Source: HGM11368 sp051883415 (GTDB taxonomy: Bacteria > Bacillota > Clostridia > Christensenellales > UBA3700). From it: a DNA stretch of 11,890 nt. The position numbers and the translations under genes are program-made. The DNA is taken from contig JBJETR010000038.1 in NCBI GenBank assembly GCA_051883415.1, forward strand, positions 1 to 11,890. The letters run 5' to 3'. Below, piece by piece: positions 1 to 6,775 of this stretch (position 1 is the stretch's first letter; every line of letters starts with the position of its first letter). The notes under the pieces were generated by a model. That model was not told where the DNA came from and did not search any database. It saw only the letters and a list, made by a program, of their open reading frames with translations.

Positions 1-810
1 GAGATGCAAGAGGTTTGCACGACCTTAGAAGAAGCGGGCAAACAAATCACCAAGTTCAACTTCGACCTCATCGACACCCTCAAAGACGTCATTCCCGCAG
101 TCAAAGTGCAAGTGGCGTATTACGAGATGTACGGCGTCGAGGGTATGAAAGCCTTTAGAGATACTATCGCTTACGCAAGGAGCAACGGACTCATAGTCAT
201 CGCCGACGTCAAACGCAACGACATAGGTTCTACCGCCGCAGCGTATAGCAAGGGTTATATTGGCAAATGCAAGCTTGCGGGCGGAGAAGTTACGCCTTAC
301 GAGAGCGACTTCATCACAGTCAACGGCTATCTCGGTAGCGACGGCATTTTGCCTTTTGTAGAAGATTGCAAAAAGTACGACAAAGGCTTGTTTGCCCTCG
401 TCAAGACGTCCAATCCGACAAGTGGAGAGCTGCAAGACAAGATTATGGACAACGGCAAGACGTTGTACGACAATATGGCTACTCTTGTGGACGGTTGGGG
501 TGCAGAGTTAGTAGGCAAATACGGTTACAGCAGTATAGGCGGAGTTGTAGGCGCAACTCACAAGGAGCAGGCGCAAGCAATCCGCAAGGCTCACCCTAAT
601 ATGTTTTTCCTTATCCCGGGATACGGAGCGCAAGGCGGCAAGGCGGAAGACCTCGCCGTGTGCTTCGAAAATAAAATGGGTGGTATAGTCAATTCTTCGA
701 GAGGCATTTTGTGTGCATATCGCAAGCTTCAATATGCGGGAATGGACTACAAACAAGCAGCGCTCGCTGCGGCAATCGATATGAAGAAGGATATAACGAG
801 ATGTCTGTAA
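1..810 (+). CDS. pyrF: Orotidine 5'-phosphate decarboxylase, type 2 (5' end cut by window edge)
   Basis: Catalyses the last step of UMP synthesis, decarboxylation of OMP, in the cytoplasm. The reading frame is open to base 1 (first codon GAG). The first Met, at base 4, is probably internal: type 2 enzymes normally have an N-terminal stretch of roughly 40 residues before this point, so the true start should lie left of the window. Counting from the Met at base 4, the catalytic DxKxxD motif is IADVKRNDIG (D68, K70, D73). The phosphate-binding end is recognisable as FLIPGYGAQGG and GGIVNSSRGILCAY. The protein ends at TAA 808-810. The next gene, pyrK, begins 10 nt before this stop, so the two are translationally linked. 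Family assignment is confident; only the missing N-terminus is uncertain. Confidence 0.93.
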   Translation, partial: EMQEVCTTLEEAGKQITKFNFDLIDTLKDVIPAVKVQVAYYEMYGVEGMKAFRDTIAYARSNGLIVIADVKRNDIGSTAAAYSKGYIGKCKLAGGEVTPYESDFITVNGYLGSDGILPFVEDCKKYDKGLFALVKTSNPTSGELQDKIMDNGKTLYDNMATLVDGWGAELVGKYGYSSIGGVVGATHKEQAQAIRKAHPNMFFLIPGYGAQGGKAEDLAVCFENKMGGIVNSSRGILCAYRKLQYAGMDYKQAALAAAIDMKKDITRCL

Positions 811-1577
811 GAGAAACGACTTGTCAAGTAGTTTACAACGTAGAGGTTGCTAGCGGAATATATGAGATGAAGTTATCAACCGATAGAGTGGACGATATTA
901 TGGGTGGACAGTTTGTCAATATCAAGCTTCCGACTAACGATACTCTGCTAAGACGCCCGTTTTGTCTTTGCGATTTTGACGCTAGCGACAATACCTTCGT
1001 CATCTGCTATGCGGTAGTAGGCAAGGGTACGGAAACTTTGTCGCAAGTCAAGACGGGAGAAATCCTCAAGGCAACCTTGCCACTCGGCAACGGTTGGGAT
1101 CCACGTGGCAAATATTCTAAGATTATGCTTGTGGGCGGCGGTATGGGTAGTGCCGTGCTCCCTGCAGTGGCAAGGCGTAGCGATGGGGTGAATTGCGTAT
1201 GCTATCTCGGCTTTGCCGACAAGAGCAAGGTGGTGCTAGAAGATAGACTTCGTAGTTTGTGTTCCGAGGTCGTGGTAGCCACCGACAACGGCAGCTACGG
1301 TCGCAAGGGCTTCGTCACCGACGTGGTCGCAGAGGATGTAATCAAGTCGGGAGTCGAGGCAGTATTCTGTTGTGGACCGGAGGTAATGTACAAAGCACTC
1401 AAAAGAGCACTCGCTAAGGTGGATATACCCGTGTATATATCGCTCGAACAAAGAATGGGTTGCGGCATAGGTGCATGTCTGGTATGCAACTGTATGATAG
1501 AGAGGGATGGCAAACAAGGCTATTACCGAGTTTGCAAGGACGGTCCCGTATTTGAGCTGAGAGAGGTGGTACTATGA
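801..1577 (+). CDS. pyrK: Dihydroorotate dehydrogenase B, electron-transfer subunit
   Basis: Iron-sulfur flavoprotein that passes electrons from dihydroorotate-reduced PyrD to NAD+. 258 aa, the usual family length. An FAD-binding motif RRPFCLCD lies at residues 51-58. A pyridine-nucleotide binding glycine run, GGGMGSAVLP, is at 112-121, and the NAD-domain FCCGPEVM motif is near 189-196. The [2Fe-2S] ligands are C221, C226, C229 and C245 (C-x4-C-x2-C-x15-C). The start at 801 is chosen because the protein then begins like the family (MSVRETTCQV) and AAGGA at 787-791 lies 9 nt upstream. An in-frame Met at 711 would add 30 non-homologous residues inside pyrF. The gene overlaps the pyrF stop by 10 nt and shares ATGA (1574-1577) with pyrD, so the subunits are translationally coupled. 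Confidence 0.94.
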   Translation: MSVRETTCQVVYNVEVASGIYEMKLSTDRVDDIMGGQFVNIKLPTNDTLLRRPFCLCDFDASDNTFVICYAVVGKGTETLSQVKTGEILKATLPLGNGWDPRGKYSKIMLVGGGMGSAVLPAVARRSDGVNCVCYLGFADKSKVVLEDRLRSLCSEVVVATDNGSYGRKGFVTDVVAEDVIKSGVEAVFCCGPEVMYKALKRALAKVDIPVYISLEQRMGCGIGACLVCNCMIERDGKQGYYRVCKDGPVFELREVVL

Positions 1578-2482
1578 ATCTCAAAGTAAATATTGCGGGC
1601 GTAGAGTTCAAAAATCCCGTTATCACGGCGAGTGGCACTTTCGGTTTTGGCAAGGAGTATTCTCAGTTCTATCCGCTGTCGGCATTGGGCGGAATATGTA
1701 CCAAAGGCTTGACTCTCAATCCAAAACTCGGTAACCCACCGCCACGCATTGCAGAGACTAGGTCGGGCATAATCAACAGCGTGGGACTGCAAAATCCCGG
1801 CATAGACCACTATCTCGCCGAGGACGACGTTAGATTGGCGAGGGAAGACGTGGTAGTCATCGCCAACGTAGCGGGAGCGTGCCTTGAGGACTATATCGCA
1901 ATGGGCGAAAAAATCAACGAGAGCAAGGCTCAAATGGTAGAGCTCAACATTTCTTGTCCCAACGTCAAGGCAGGGGGAATGGCTTTCGGAATTTTGCCCG
2001 AGAGCGTAGAGAGAGTGACCAGGGCAGTTAAAGACGTGTGCAAAAAGCCCGTTATCACCAAGCTCAGCCCCAACGTGTCGTGTATAGCCGACAACGCAAG
2101 GGCGGCGGAAGCGGGCGGTGCGGACGGAATATCGCTCATCAACACCCTATCGGCAATGGCAATCAACTACAAGACTCGCCGTCCTATCCTATACAACAAC
2201 CACGGCGGACTTAGCGGTGCGTGCGTCAAACCCGTCGCACTCAAGATGGTGTGGGACTGCTTCAACGCCGTCAAGATACCTATCATAGGTATGGGTGGGG
2301 TGCAGAGTTATACCGACGTGCTCGAGTTTATGATATGCGGAGCAAGAGCCGTACAGGTCGGCACCTACAACTTTACCGAGCCAATGGGTGCATATAATAT
2401 CGTCAAGGACTTGGAAGAATACGTCAAGTCGCAAGATATGGATATCAACAACTTGGTGGGCAGTCTTATCGTCAACGGTTGA
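1574..2482 (+). CDS. pyrD: Dihydroorotate dehydrogenase B, catalytic subunit (class 1B)
   Basis: FMN enzyme that oxidises dihydroorotate to orotate, working as a complex with PyrK. 302 aa, standard for the class. The N-terminal FMN motif ASGTFGFG is at residues 19-26 and TKGLT (K44) follows. The active-site loop NISCPN (residues 125-130) carries the catalytic base C128; a cysteine rather than a serine here is the mark of class 1 enzymes. The C-terminal phosphate-binding segment IIGMGGVQSYTDVLEF and the GARAVQVGT strand are intact. The immediately preceding pyrK makes class 1B (NAD-linked) rather than 1A (fumarate-linked) the clear choice. The start ATG is within the ATGA overlap with pyrK; GAGAGG at 1561-1566 can serve as ribosome-binding site. 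No rho-independent terminator is visible after the stop. Confidence 0.95.
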   Translation: MNLKVNIAGVEFKNPVITASGTFGFGKEYSQFYPLSALGGICTKGLTLNPKLGNPPPRIAETRSGIINSVGLQNPGIDHYLAEDDVRLAREDVVVIANVAGACLEDYIAMGEKINESKAQMVELNISCPNVKAGGMAFGILPESVERVTRAVKDVCKKPVITKLSPNVSCIADNARAAEAGGADGISLINTLSAMAINYKTRRPILYNNHGGLSGACVKPVALKMVWDCFNAVKIPIIGMGGVQSYTDVLEFMICGARAVQVGTYNFTEPMGAYNIVKDLEEYVKSQDMDINNLVGSLIVNG

Positions 2483-2824
2483 CCAATTGACTAACAATAG
2501 GATACGCTTGTCGCCAACGGCGTAGCATACCTAATCAAAATGTAACGAAACGTATTGTCGAGTATGGGCGTAGGTAGGCAATCAACGAGCATACCTTGCC
2601 AATCTACACTATAACAACACGCAAATAGGGTATTATTATAATAGATAACTATTAGGCAGATTAGACGATATTATAATACGTTGTCTGACCGCTTACGCTC
2701 TTATGTTTTACCGCAATCGGGTGAGGCTATAGATAGGTCAGGTTAGACGAGTGGCTAATACCTGCAATAATTTATCTTAGACAACAACAAAATATACTAC
2801 AAGAATATACAAAAGGAGCAGATT
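2483..2824. other. 342-nt non-coding gap, pyrD to pyrE
   Basis: No credible gene, tRNA or T-tracted terminator is visible. Two TATAAT boxes (2637-2642 and 2672-2677) occur, but neither has a recognisable -35 at 16-18 nt, so promoter calls would be guesswork. A short decayed duplication is present: TAGG..CAG.TTAGACGA at about 2653-2668 recurs at about 2734-2750, followed in both by a TAATAC. GCATACCT also occurs twice (near 2524 and 2590). The right end carries the pyrE Shine-Dalgarno. Confidence 0.6.
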
Positions 2825-3409
2825 ATGACTCAACAAGAAGCATTGGAAATTTACAACAAGACGGGAGCAATTCTCAAAGGACATTTTCGTCTGACATCCG
2901 GTAGACACTCGGACACTTATATGCAAAGCGCTAAGGTATTCGTCAACCCCGAGTACAGCGAGGCGTTGTGCAAAGGACTTGCCGAGAAGTTGCAAGGCAC
3001 CGAGGTAGACATGGTTATCTCGCCTGCTATCGGTGGTATTCTCATGGGGTACGAGGTGGCTAGACAGCTTGGCAAACCTAATATCTTTGCCGAGAGAGAG
3101 AACGGTGAGATGACCTTGCGTAGAGGCTTTAGCGTAGAGCCGGGCACCAAAGTTATCGTGTGCGAGGACGTAGTAACTACGGGTGGCTCGGTCAAAGAAG
3201 TTATAGCATTGATGCAATCTATGGGCGCAGAAGTTACGGCGGTTGCTTCAATCGTAGACAGAAGCAACGGCAAGGTGGACTTTGGAGTCAAGTTTGTCAA
3301 CCTCATCAGCATGGACGTAGTGTCCTACGAGCCCGAGGACTGTCCTATCTGCAAAGAAGGCAAGCTCCCTCTCGTCAAGCCGGGTAGCAGACAAATCTTT
3401 AAGAAATAA
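2825..3409 (+). CDS. pyrE: Orotate phosphoribosyltransferase
   Basis: Transfers phosphoribose from PRPP to orotate, making OMP, the substrate of PyrF. 194 aa. An N-terminal substrate loop, FRLTSGRHSDTYM, spans residues 21-33. The catalytic-loop region FAERENGEMTLRRGF runs 88-102. The PRPP-binding fingerprint VIVCEDVVTTGGS is at 110-122. The C-terminus carries CPICKEGKLPLVKPGSR (C173, C176), a tail typical of the shorter clostridial/archaeal form of the enzyme. AAAAGGAG at 2811-2818 lies 6 nt before the ATG, a strong site that fixes the start. Although it belongs to the same pathway as pyrFKD, it is separated from pyrD by 342 nt and is probably a distinct transcription unit, though no clear promoter was found. 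Strong call. Confidence 0.95.
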   Translation: MTQQEALEIYNKTGAILKGHFRLTSGRHSDTYMQSAKVFVNPEYSEALCKGLAEKLQGTEVDMVISPAIGGILMGYEVARQLGKPNIFAERENGEMTLRRGFSVEPGTKVIVCEDVVTTGGSVKEVIALMQSMGAEVTAVASIVDRSNGKVDFGVKFVNLISMDVVSYEPEDCPICKEGKLPLVKPGSRQIFKK

Positions 3410-3433
3410 CTCGCAAAGATAACGCTATAGCAA

Positions 3434-3472
3434 AGTGCGCCTACGCACGCGTATATCTCGACTACGCGCACT
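3434..3472. repeat. Inverted repeat downstream of pyrE
   Basis: AGTGCGC (3434-3440) pairs with GCGCACT (3466-3472) across 25 nt. An alternative inner stem CGCGTA (3448-3453)/TACGCG (3463-3468) competes with it. There is no following T-run, so it is not a standard terminator; mutually exclusive hairpins or a decayed repeat are both possible. Confidence 0.5.
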
Positions 3473-3580
3473 ACGTACGATTGCGACAAAGTTTTAGTTT
3501 GTAATAGCAGTAGTATAAAACCGCACCCGATAGTCGTATTATCGCGGACGGCGTGCATATTGTAGGCGAAAAGGGCGAAA

Positions 3581-3600
3581 AAGTCGATACGTATCGACTT
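3581..3600. repeat. Perfect 20-bp palindrome
   Basis: AAGTCGATACGTATCGACTT reads identically on both strands, with its centre between 3590 and 3591. Its left part belongs to a 15-nt word (AAAAAGTCGATACGT, 3578-3592) that recurs exactly at 7270-7284 in another intergenic gap. It could be a dimeric regulator's operator or a short mobile hairpin; it has no loop, so it is less suited to an RNA hairpin. Confidence 0.75.
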
Positions 3601-3741
3601 ATCTCATAGTGCGAGAGTATTATATCGCGAGCGATAGAGCATTATATATAGGCAATATTTAGGCGTTATACAACTAATGCTAGCATTATATTGCACGTGA
3701 TACGGCGTGACGTATGCGTAAGATATTGGCGTATATCAACG

Positions 3742-3765
3742 TATCGCAAGATATATCGTGCGATA
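3742..3765 (+). promoter_or_regulatory. Hairpin in the punA leader
   Basis: TATCGCA (3742-3748) and TGCGATA (3759-3765) form a 7-bp stem with a 10-nt loop, ending about 20 nt before the punA Shine-Dalgarno (AAGGGG, 3786-3791). It matches no riboswitch I recognise; a purine-riboswitch core is not visible. A structural role in leader RNA is inference. Confidence 0.4.
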
Positions 3766-3798
3766 GATATCAGGCAAAAAATTATAAGGGGAAAGATT

Positions 3799-4626
3799 AT
3801 GCAAGAGTGGAAGATACAACTTGACAAGGCTTACGCAAGCTTGAAGGCACAAGTCGACTTCGAGCCTAAGGTAGGCATAGTGCTCGGCTCGGGATTGGGT
3901 GGCTTTGCAAGCTCTATCGAGGTAGTCAAGACCTTGCCGTATAGCCAAATCGAGGGTATGCCACGCTCTACCGTAGAGGGACACGTCGGACAGTTCGTCT
4001 TCGGCTATATAGGGGAGGTTCCCGTAGTGGCTATGCAAGGAAGATTGCATATGTACGAGGGCTACACCGCTCAAGAGGTAGTCATGCCCATAAGAATTAT
4101 GGCTAAAATGGGCGCTAAGTATCTCGTAGTTACCAACGCCGCAGGCGGAATAAGCTTTAGAGAGATAGGCACGCTTATGCTCATCACCGACCATATATCG
4201 AGCATGGTTGCATCTCCTCTCATAGGCACCAATTATGAGGAGATAGGGGTGCGTTTCCCCGATATGACTCACGCATATTCGCAAGAGATGGCGGATATCG
4301 CTAAGGGGGTGGCGGCAGAGAATAATATCGACCTCAAAGAGGGCGTATATATGCAATTCTACGGACCGCAATTCGAGACTCCCGCCGAGATAAGAATGGC
4401 ACGTACAATGGGTGCCGACGCCGTGGGAATGAGCACGACGGTAGAGGTCATAGCGGCAAGACATATAGGCATGCAAGTGTTGGGAATATCTTGTATCACC
4501 AATCCCGCCGCAGGACTGTCGCAAGGTACGCTGTCGCACGTTGACGTTCAGCATGCCGCCGATATCGCAGGCAAAAAACTGAGCACTTTGATAATCGAAA
4601 CGATAAAGAAACTGCCTACAAAGTAA
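3799..4626 (+). CDS. punA: Purine nucleoside phosphorylase, trimeric (PNP class II) type
   Basis: Cytoplasmic salvage enzyme: purine nucleoside plus phosphate gives base plus ribose-1-phosphate. 275 aa from the chosen start. Phosphate-site motifs: VLGSGLGG (28-35, S31), GHVG (61-64) and GRLHMYEGY (81-89, R82 and H84). NAAGG lies at 113-117. The base-binding segment GPQFETPAE (189-197) carries the purine-site glutamate E193. GADAVGMST is at 205-213, and ITNPAAG provides N235, the residue associated with 6-oxopurine (guanine/hypoxanthine) preference in the trimeric family. The start at 3799 is preferred over an open frame from 3691 because TAAGGGGAAAG lies just upstream and the extra 36 residues are unlike the family. 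It lies alone between long gaps, next to a nucleoside deaminase gene that could supply its substrates. Confidence 0.94.
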   Translation: MQEWKIQLDKAYASLKAQVDFEPKVGIVLGSGLGGFASSIEVVKTLPYSQIEGMPRSTVEGHVGQFVFGYIGEVPVVAMQGRLHMYEGYTAQEVVMPIRIMAKMGAKYLVVTNAAGGISFREIGTLMLITDHISSMVASPLIGTNYEEIGVRFPDMTHAYSQEMADIAKGVAAENNIDLKEGVYMQFYGPQFETPAEIRMARTMGADAVGMSTTVEVIAARHIGMQVLGISCITNPAAGLSQGTLSHVDVQHAADIAGKKLSTLIIETIKKLPTK

Positions 4627-4697
4627 AGGATAACGCACGCCAAAAGGAGAACAACAAAGCCGATTACCTAATAGCAAACGAGTAATTAATAAACAAG

Positions 4698-4882
4698 TGC
4701 GATAAGCAATGGGCTACGTTGTTGATATTTGATTGTCGAGTAGATATGGCGCTAATCAAATAAGCATTATATTAAAAGATTGCAAAGTATGCGATAAACA
4801 ATCGGCTATTGTGTTGACGCTAGAGCACGAGTAAAATATAACGCAAATCAAACAGGTATTATAACAAGTTGTAAGTACTCGG
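4698..4882. repeat. Decayed ~92-bp tandem duplication
   Basis: Copy 1 begins TGCGATAAGCAATGGGCTA (4698) and copy 2 TGCGATAAACAATCGGCTA (4790). The first 28 nt match at 23 positions. Later blocks match again (GAGTA..ATAT..CGC.AATCAAA..ATTATA). A third, shorter remnant with GCAATAGGCTTA starts near 4885. The unit is too divergent to be recent and contains no open frame. Confidence 0.7.
4814..4842 (+). promoter_or_regulatory. Sigma-A promoter for the mtaD-like gene
   Basis: TTGACG (4814-4819), a 17-nt spacer, then TATAAC (4837-4842): five of six consensus bases in each box with ideal spacing. It lies in copy 2 of the duplicated segment; the same positions in copy 1 read TTGATA and TATGGC, a weakened promoter. 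The start point would be near 4849. Confidence 0.65.
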
Positions 4883-5002
4883 GGAGCAATAGGCTTATAA
4901 TAAAAATAATTTACTTGGAACTGTAATCGCATAAATATAGCTAAGAAATAAAGCAAAATTTGCTCAACAAAAGGCAAACATTGCTAATCTAATCAACGAT
5001 CC

Positions 5003-5020
5003 CGTCTATCCCGATAGACG
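5003..5020 (+). promoter_or_regulatory. Hairpin abutting the mtaD-like ribosome-binding site
   Basis: CGTCTAT (5003-5009) and ATAGACG (5014-5020) form a 7-bp stem with loop CCCG. The Shine-Dalgarno AAAGGGA follows directly (5021-5027) and the ATG is at 5033. The stem does not hide the ribosome-binding site, but it sits where it could affect initiation or protect the mRNA 5' side. There is no T-run, so it is not a terminator. Confidence 0.5.
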
Positions 5021-5032
5021 AAAGGGAAAGAA

Positions 5033-6331
5033 ATGAAATATAGAATTTACAATGCAAAAATATTGTCTGCCGAGCACGGCGTAGTTGACGGAGAAATGTG
5101 GGTAGAAGACGGCAAAATCACCTTTTTGTCACAATGCTCGCCACTCATTCTCAAGCCGTGGGATAGAGAGATAGACATGCAAGGCAATCTCGTCATGCCA
5201 TCCTTTAAAGACGCGCATGCCCATTCGCCTATGACCTTCCTAAGGTCGTTTGCCGATGATTTGCCACTCGATAGGTGGCTGTTTGACAAGGTTTTTCCTT
5301 ACGAGGCTTGCCTTACGGGAGAGGACTGCTATTGGCTTAGTAGACTTGCGATTTTGGAATATTTGTCTAGCGGTATCAGCGTAGTCGGCGATATGTACTT
5401 CTATTTAGAAGACATTGCTAATGCCTTCGTTGACAGCGGTATGCGCAACGTTATAATGGAGGGCATCACCCAAGGCAACGGACCTAAGGACAAGATGTGG
5501 GCTAGGCTAGATGAGGGAAGAAGAAATCTTGACGGCAAGGGTGGACTAATTGAATATAGACTTGGTTTGCACGCCGAATACACCAATGACCTAAGCAATA
5601 TCGAAGCTTTTGCAGAGTACGCCCGTATCAACAAAATGCCCGTATGTATGCATATGGCAGAGACCAAGTCGGAAGTAGAAAACTGTATAAAAAAATACGG
5701 GAAATCACCGATAAAACTAATGCACGATATGGGTATGTTTGACCACGGTGCAACGCTATATCATTGCGTACACCTATCCGACGAGGATATAGATATTATA
5801 GCGCAAGACGGGGCAAGCGTGGTGAGTTGTCCAGCCAGCAATCTAAAGCTTGCCAGCGGTATCGCACCACTAGAAAAGCTTAGGAAAAAGGGCGTCAATA
5901 TAGGACTCGGCACCGACGGCGCGGCTAGCAACAACAGCCTGGATATGTTGAGAGAAACCTATCTCGCAACCACCTTGCAAAAGTATATAAATAACGACGC
6001 ATCCGCTCTGCCTGCCGACGTAGTGCTCGCTATGGCGACAAAGGGCTCGGCTAAGGCAATGGGGCTCAAAGATTTGGACGGACTATACGTGGGTGCGCAA
6101 GCCGACCTATGTGTAATAGACCTTAGCAAGCCTAATATGCGACCTATCAACAACATCGTCAAAAACGTGGTATACGCAGGCAGCAAAGCCGACGTGTTGA
6201 TGACTATGGTGGCGGGCGAAATCAAGTACGAAAGGGGCGAGTACTTCGTAGGCGAGAGCGTGGACAAGATATACTCTATGGCAGAGAAAATCACAGAGCG
6301 TATCAAGAAGCAAGTCAAATCGGGCAAATAA
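5033..6331 (+). CDS. mtaD: Amidohydrolase, S-adenosylhomocysteine/5'-methylthioadenosine deaminase-like
   Basis: Metal-dependent TIM-barrel amidohydrolase, 432 aa, of the MtaD/TrzA/AtzA-type deaminases; the best-known members deaminate the adenine ring of SAH, MTA or adenosine. An N-terminal beta-sandwich (1-55) leads into DAHAHSPMTFLR (60-71; metal ligands H62 and H64). The FADDLPLDRWL segment (73-83) is a family hallmark. CMHMAE (205-210) provides H207 and E210, HCVHL (244-248) a further active-site histidine, and LGTDGAASNNS (292-302) the metal and catalytic aspartate D295. CPASNLKLASGIAPL at 266-280 is strongly family-like. The C-terminus completes the sandwich. AAAGGGA precedes the ATG. 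The neighbouring punA suggests nucleoside salvage: deaminated nucleosides are PNP-type substrates. Exact substrate preference cannot be read from the sequence, so guanine or other aminopurine deamination remains possible though less likely. Confidence 0.82.
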   Translation: MKYRIYNAKILSAEHGVVDGEMWVEDGKITFLSQCSPLILKPWDREIDMQGNLVMPSFKDAHAHSPMTFLRSFADDLPLDRWLFDKVFPYEACLTGEDCYWLSRLAILEYLSSGISVVGDMYFYLEDIANAFVDSGMRNVIMEGITQGNGPKDKMWARLDEGRRNLDGKGGLIEYRLGLHAEYTNDLSNIEAFAEYARINKMPVCMHMAETKSEVENCIKKYGKSPIKLMHDMGMFDHGATLYHCVHLSDEDIDIIAQDGASVVSCPASNLKLASGIAPLEKLRKKGVNIGLGTDGAASNNSLDMLRETYLATTLQKYINNDASALPADVVLAMATKGSAKAMGLKDLDGLYVGAQADLCVIDLSKPNMRPINNIVKNVVYAGSKADVLMTMVAGEIKYERGEYFVGESVDKIYSMAEKITERIKKQVKSGK

Positions 6332-6775
6332 AAGCACGCCCCAAACATTATAAATACGCTTCTCTTGAATGGGTTGTATAATCTCGCACTAATAAAGTGT
6401 GAAAATAGCCAAAAGCACGACCGACAACTAAAAAGTAGGATAGTGCGGAAATAGTCAAAGAGAACGACCGACAAGTAAAAATCAGCATAGTGCGGAAATA
6501 GTCAAAGAGAACGACCGACAAGTAAAATTTAGTATAGTGCGAAAATAGCCAAAAGTATGACCGACAACTAAAAAGTAGGATAGTGTGAAAATAGCCAAAA
6601 GTATGACCGATAAGTAAAAATCAGCATAGTGCGGAAATAGTCAAAAGTACGACAGATAAGTAAAAAGCAGGTTGGTGCGATAATGGCTAAAGTAGGACTT
6701 ATAACCCAACAAGGAAGCGTAGAATACCATCTATGCAAAGATTAACTAAACCAAACAAGGAAGATAAGTGACCAA
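6332..6775. other. 444-nt gap dominated by a tandem repeat
   Basis: No gene or terminator seen. 6396-6695 is a ~46-bp tandem repeat, listed separately. The rest (6332-6395 and 6696-6775) is unremarkable, apart from the weak AAGGA (6757-6761) that may serve the next gene. Long open frames on the minus strand here are the shadow of the amidohydrolase running into the repeat. Confidence 0.6.
6396..6695. repeat. 46/47-bp minisatellite, about 6.5 units
   Basis: Units start at 6396, 6442, 6489, 6536, 6582, 6628 and a partial one at 6674 (lengths 46, 47, 47, 46, 46, 46). Each begins AGTGYGRAAATAGYCAAA, followed by a GACCGACAA/GATAAG block and a TAAAA run. Two subtypes exist. Type A (units 1 and 4) has GAAAATAGCC and ACTAAAAAGTAGGAT. 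Type B (units 2, 3 and 6) has GGAAATAGTC and AGTAAAA. Unit 5 is an A/B chimera. The period is not a multiple of three and no frame stays open, so it is not protein repeat DNA. There are no spacer-like variable segments, so it is not CRISPR. Confidence 0.88.

Larger units (their letters stand above)
3410..3798. other. 389-nt palindrome-rich gap, pyrE to punA
   Basis: No gene seen; an in-frame extension of punA back to 3691 lacks family similarity and a ribosome-binding site. The stretch is unusually rich in self-complementary and CG/TATA steps. Besides the separately listed hairpins there is a 14-bp perfect palindrome, TAATGCTAGCATTA (3675-3688), and short decayed repeats: GCGAGAGTATTATAT (3611-3625) with GCGATAGAGCATTATAT (3631-3647), and ACGTATGCGTAAGATAT (3710-3726) with ACGTATCGCAAGATAT (3740-3755). 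No convincing sigma-A promoter was found. Confidence 0.6.
4627..5032. other. 406-nt non-coding gap, punA to mtaD-like gene
   Basis: No gene seen. It contains a tandem duplication (4698-4882), a good sigma-A promoter inside the second copy (4814-4842) and a hairpin just before the downstream ribosome-binding site (5003-5020). Predicted transcription from that promoter gives a ~185-nt leader. Confidence 0.6.

Noticed and set aside
2637..2677. Two TATAAT boxes as pyrE promoters
   Set aside because: No -35-like sequence is found at 16-18 nt upstream of either, so the boxes alone are not enough in AT-rich spacer DNA.
3410..3798. Purine riboswitch upstream of punA
   Set aside because: The conserved junction and loop sequences of purine riboswitches are not present; only simple hairpins are seen.
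3736..4677. 313-codon minus-strand open frame opposite punA
   Set aside because: It is the antisense shadow of a clearly recognised gene, rich in Cys/His/Tyr/Leu without domain features.
5959..6474. 171-codon minus-strand open frame reaching into the 46-bp repeat
   Set aside because: It is antisense to the amidohydrolase C-terminus. The repeat period is not a multiple of three, so the repeat does not encode a peptide repeat.
6396..6695. Possible CRISPR array
   Set aside because: Units are contiguous, with similar sequence throughout and no unique spacers between constant repeats; it is a plain tandem repeat.
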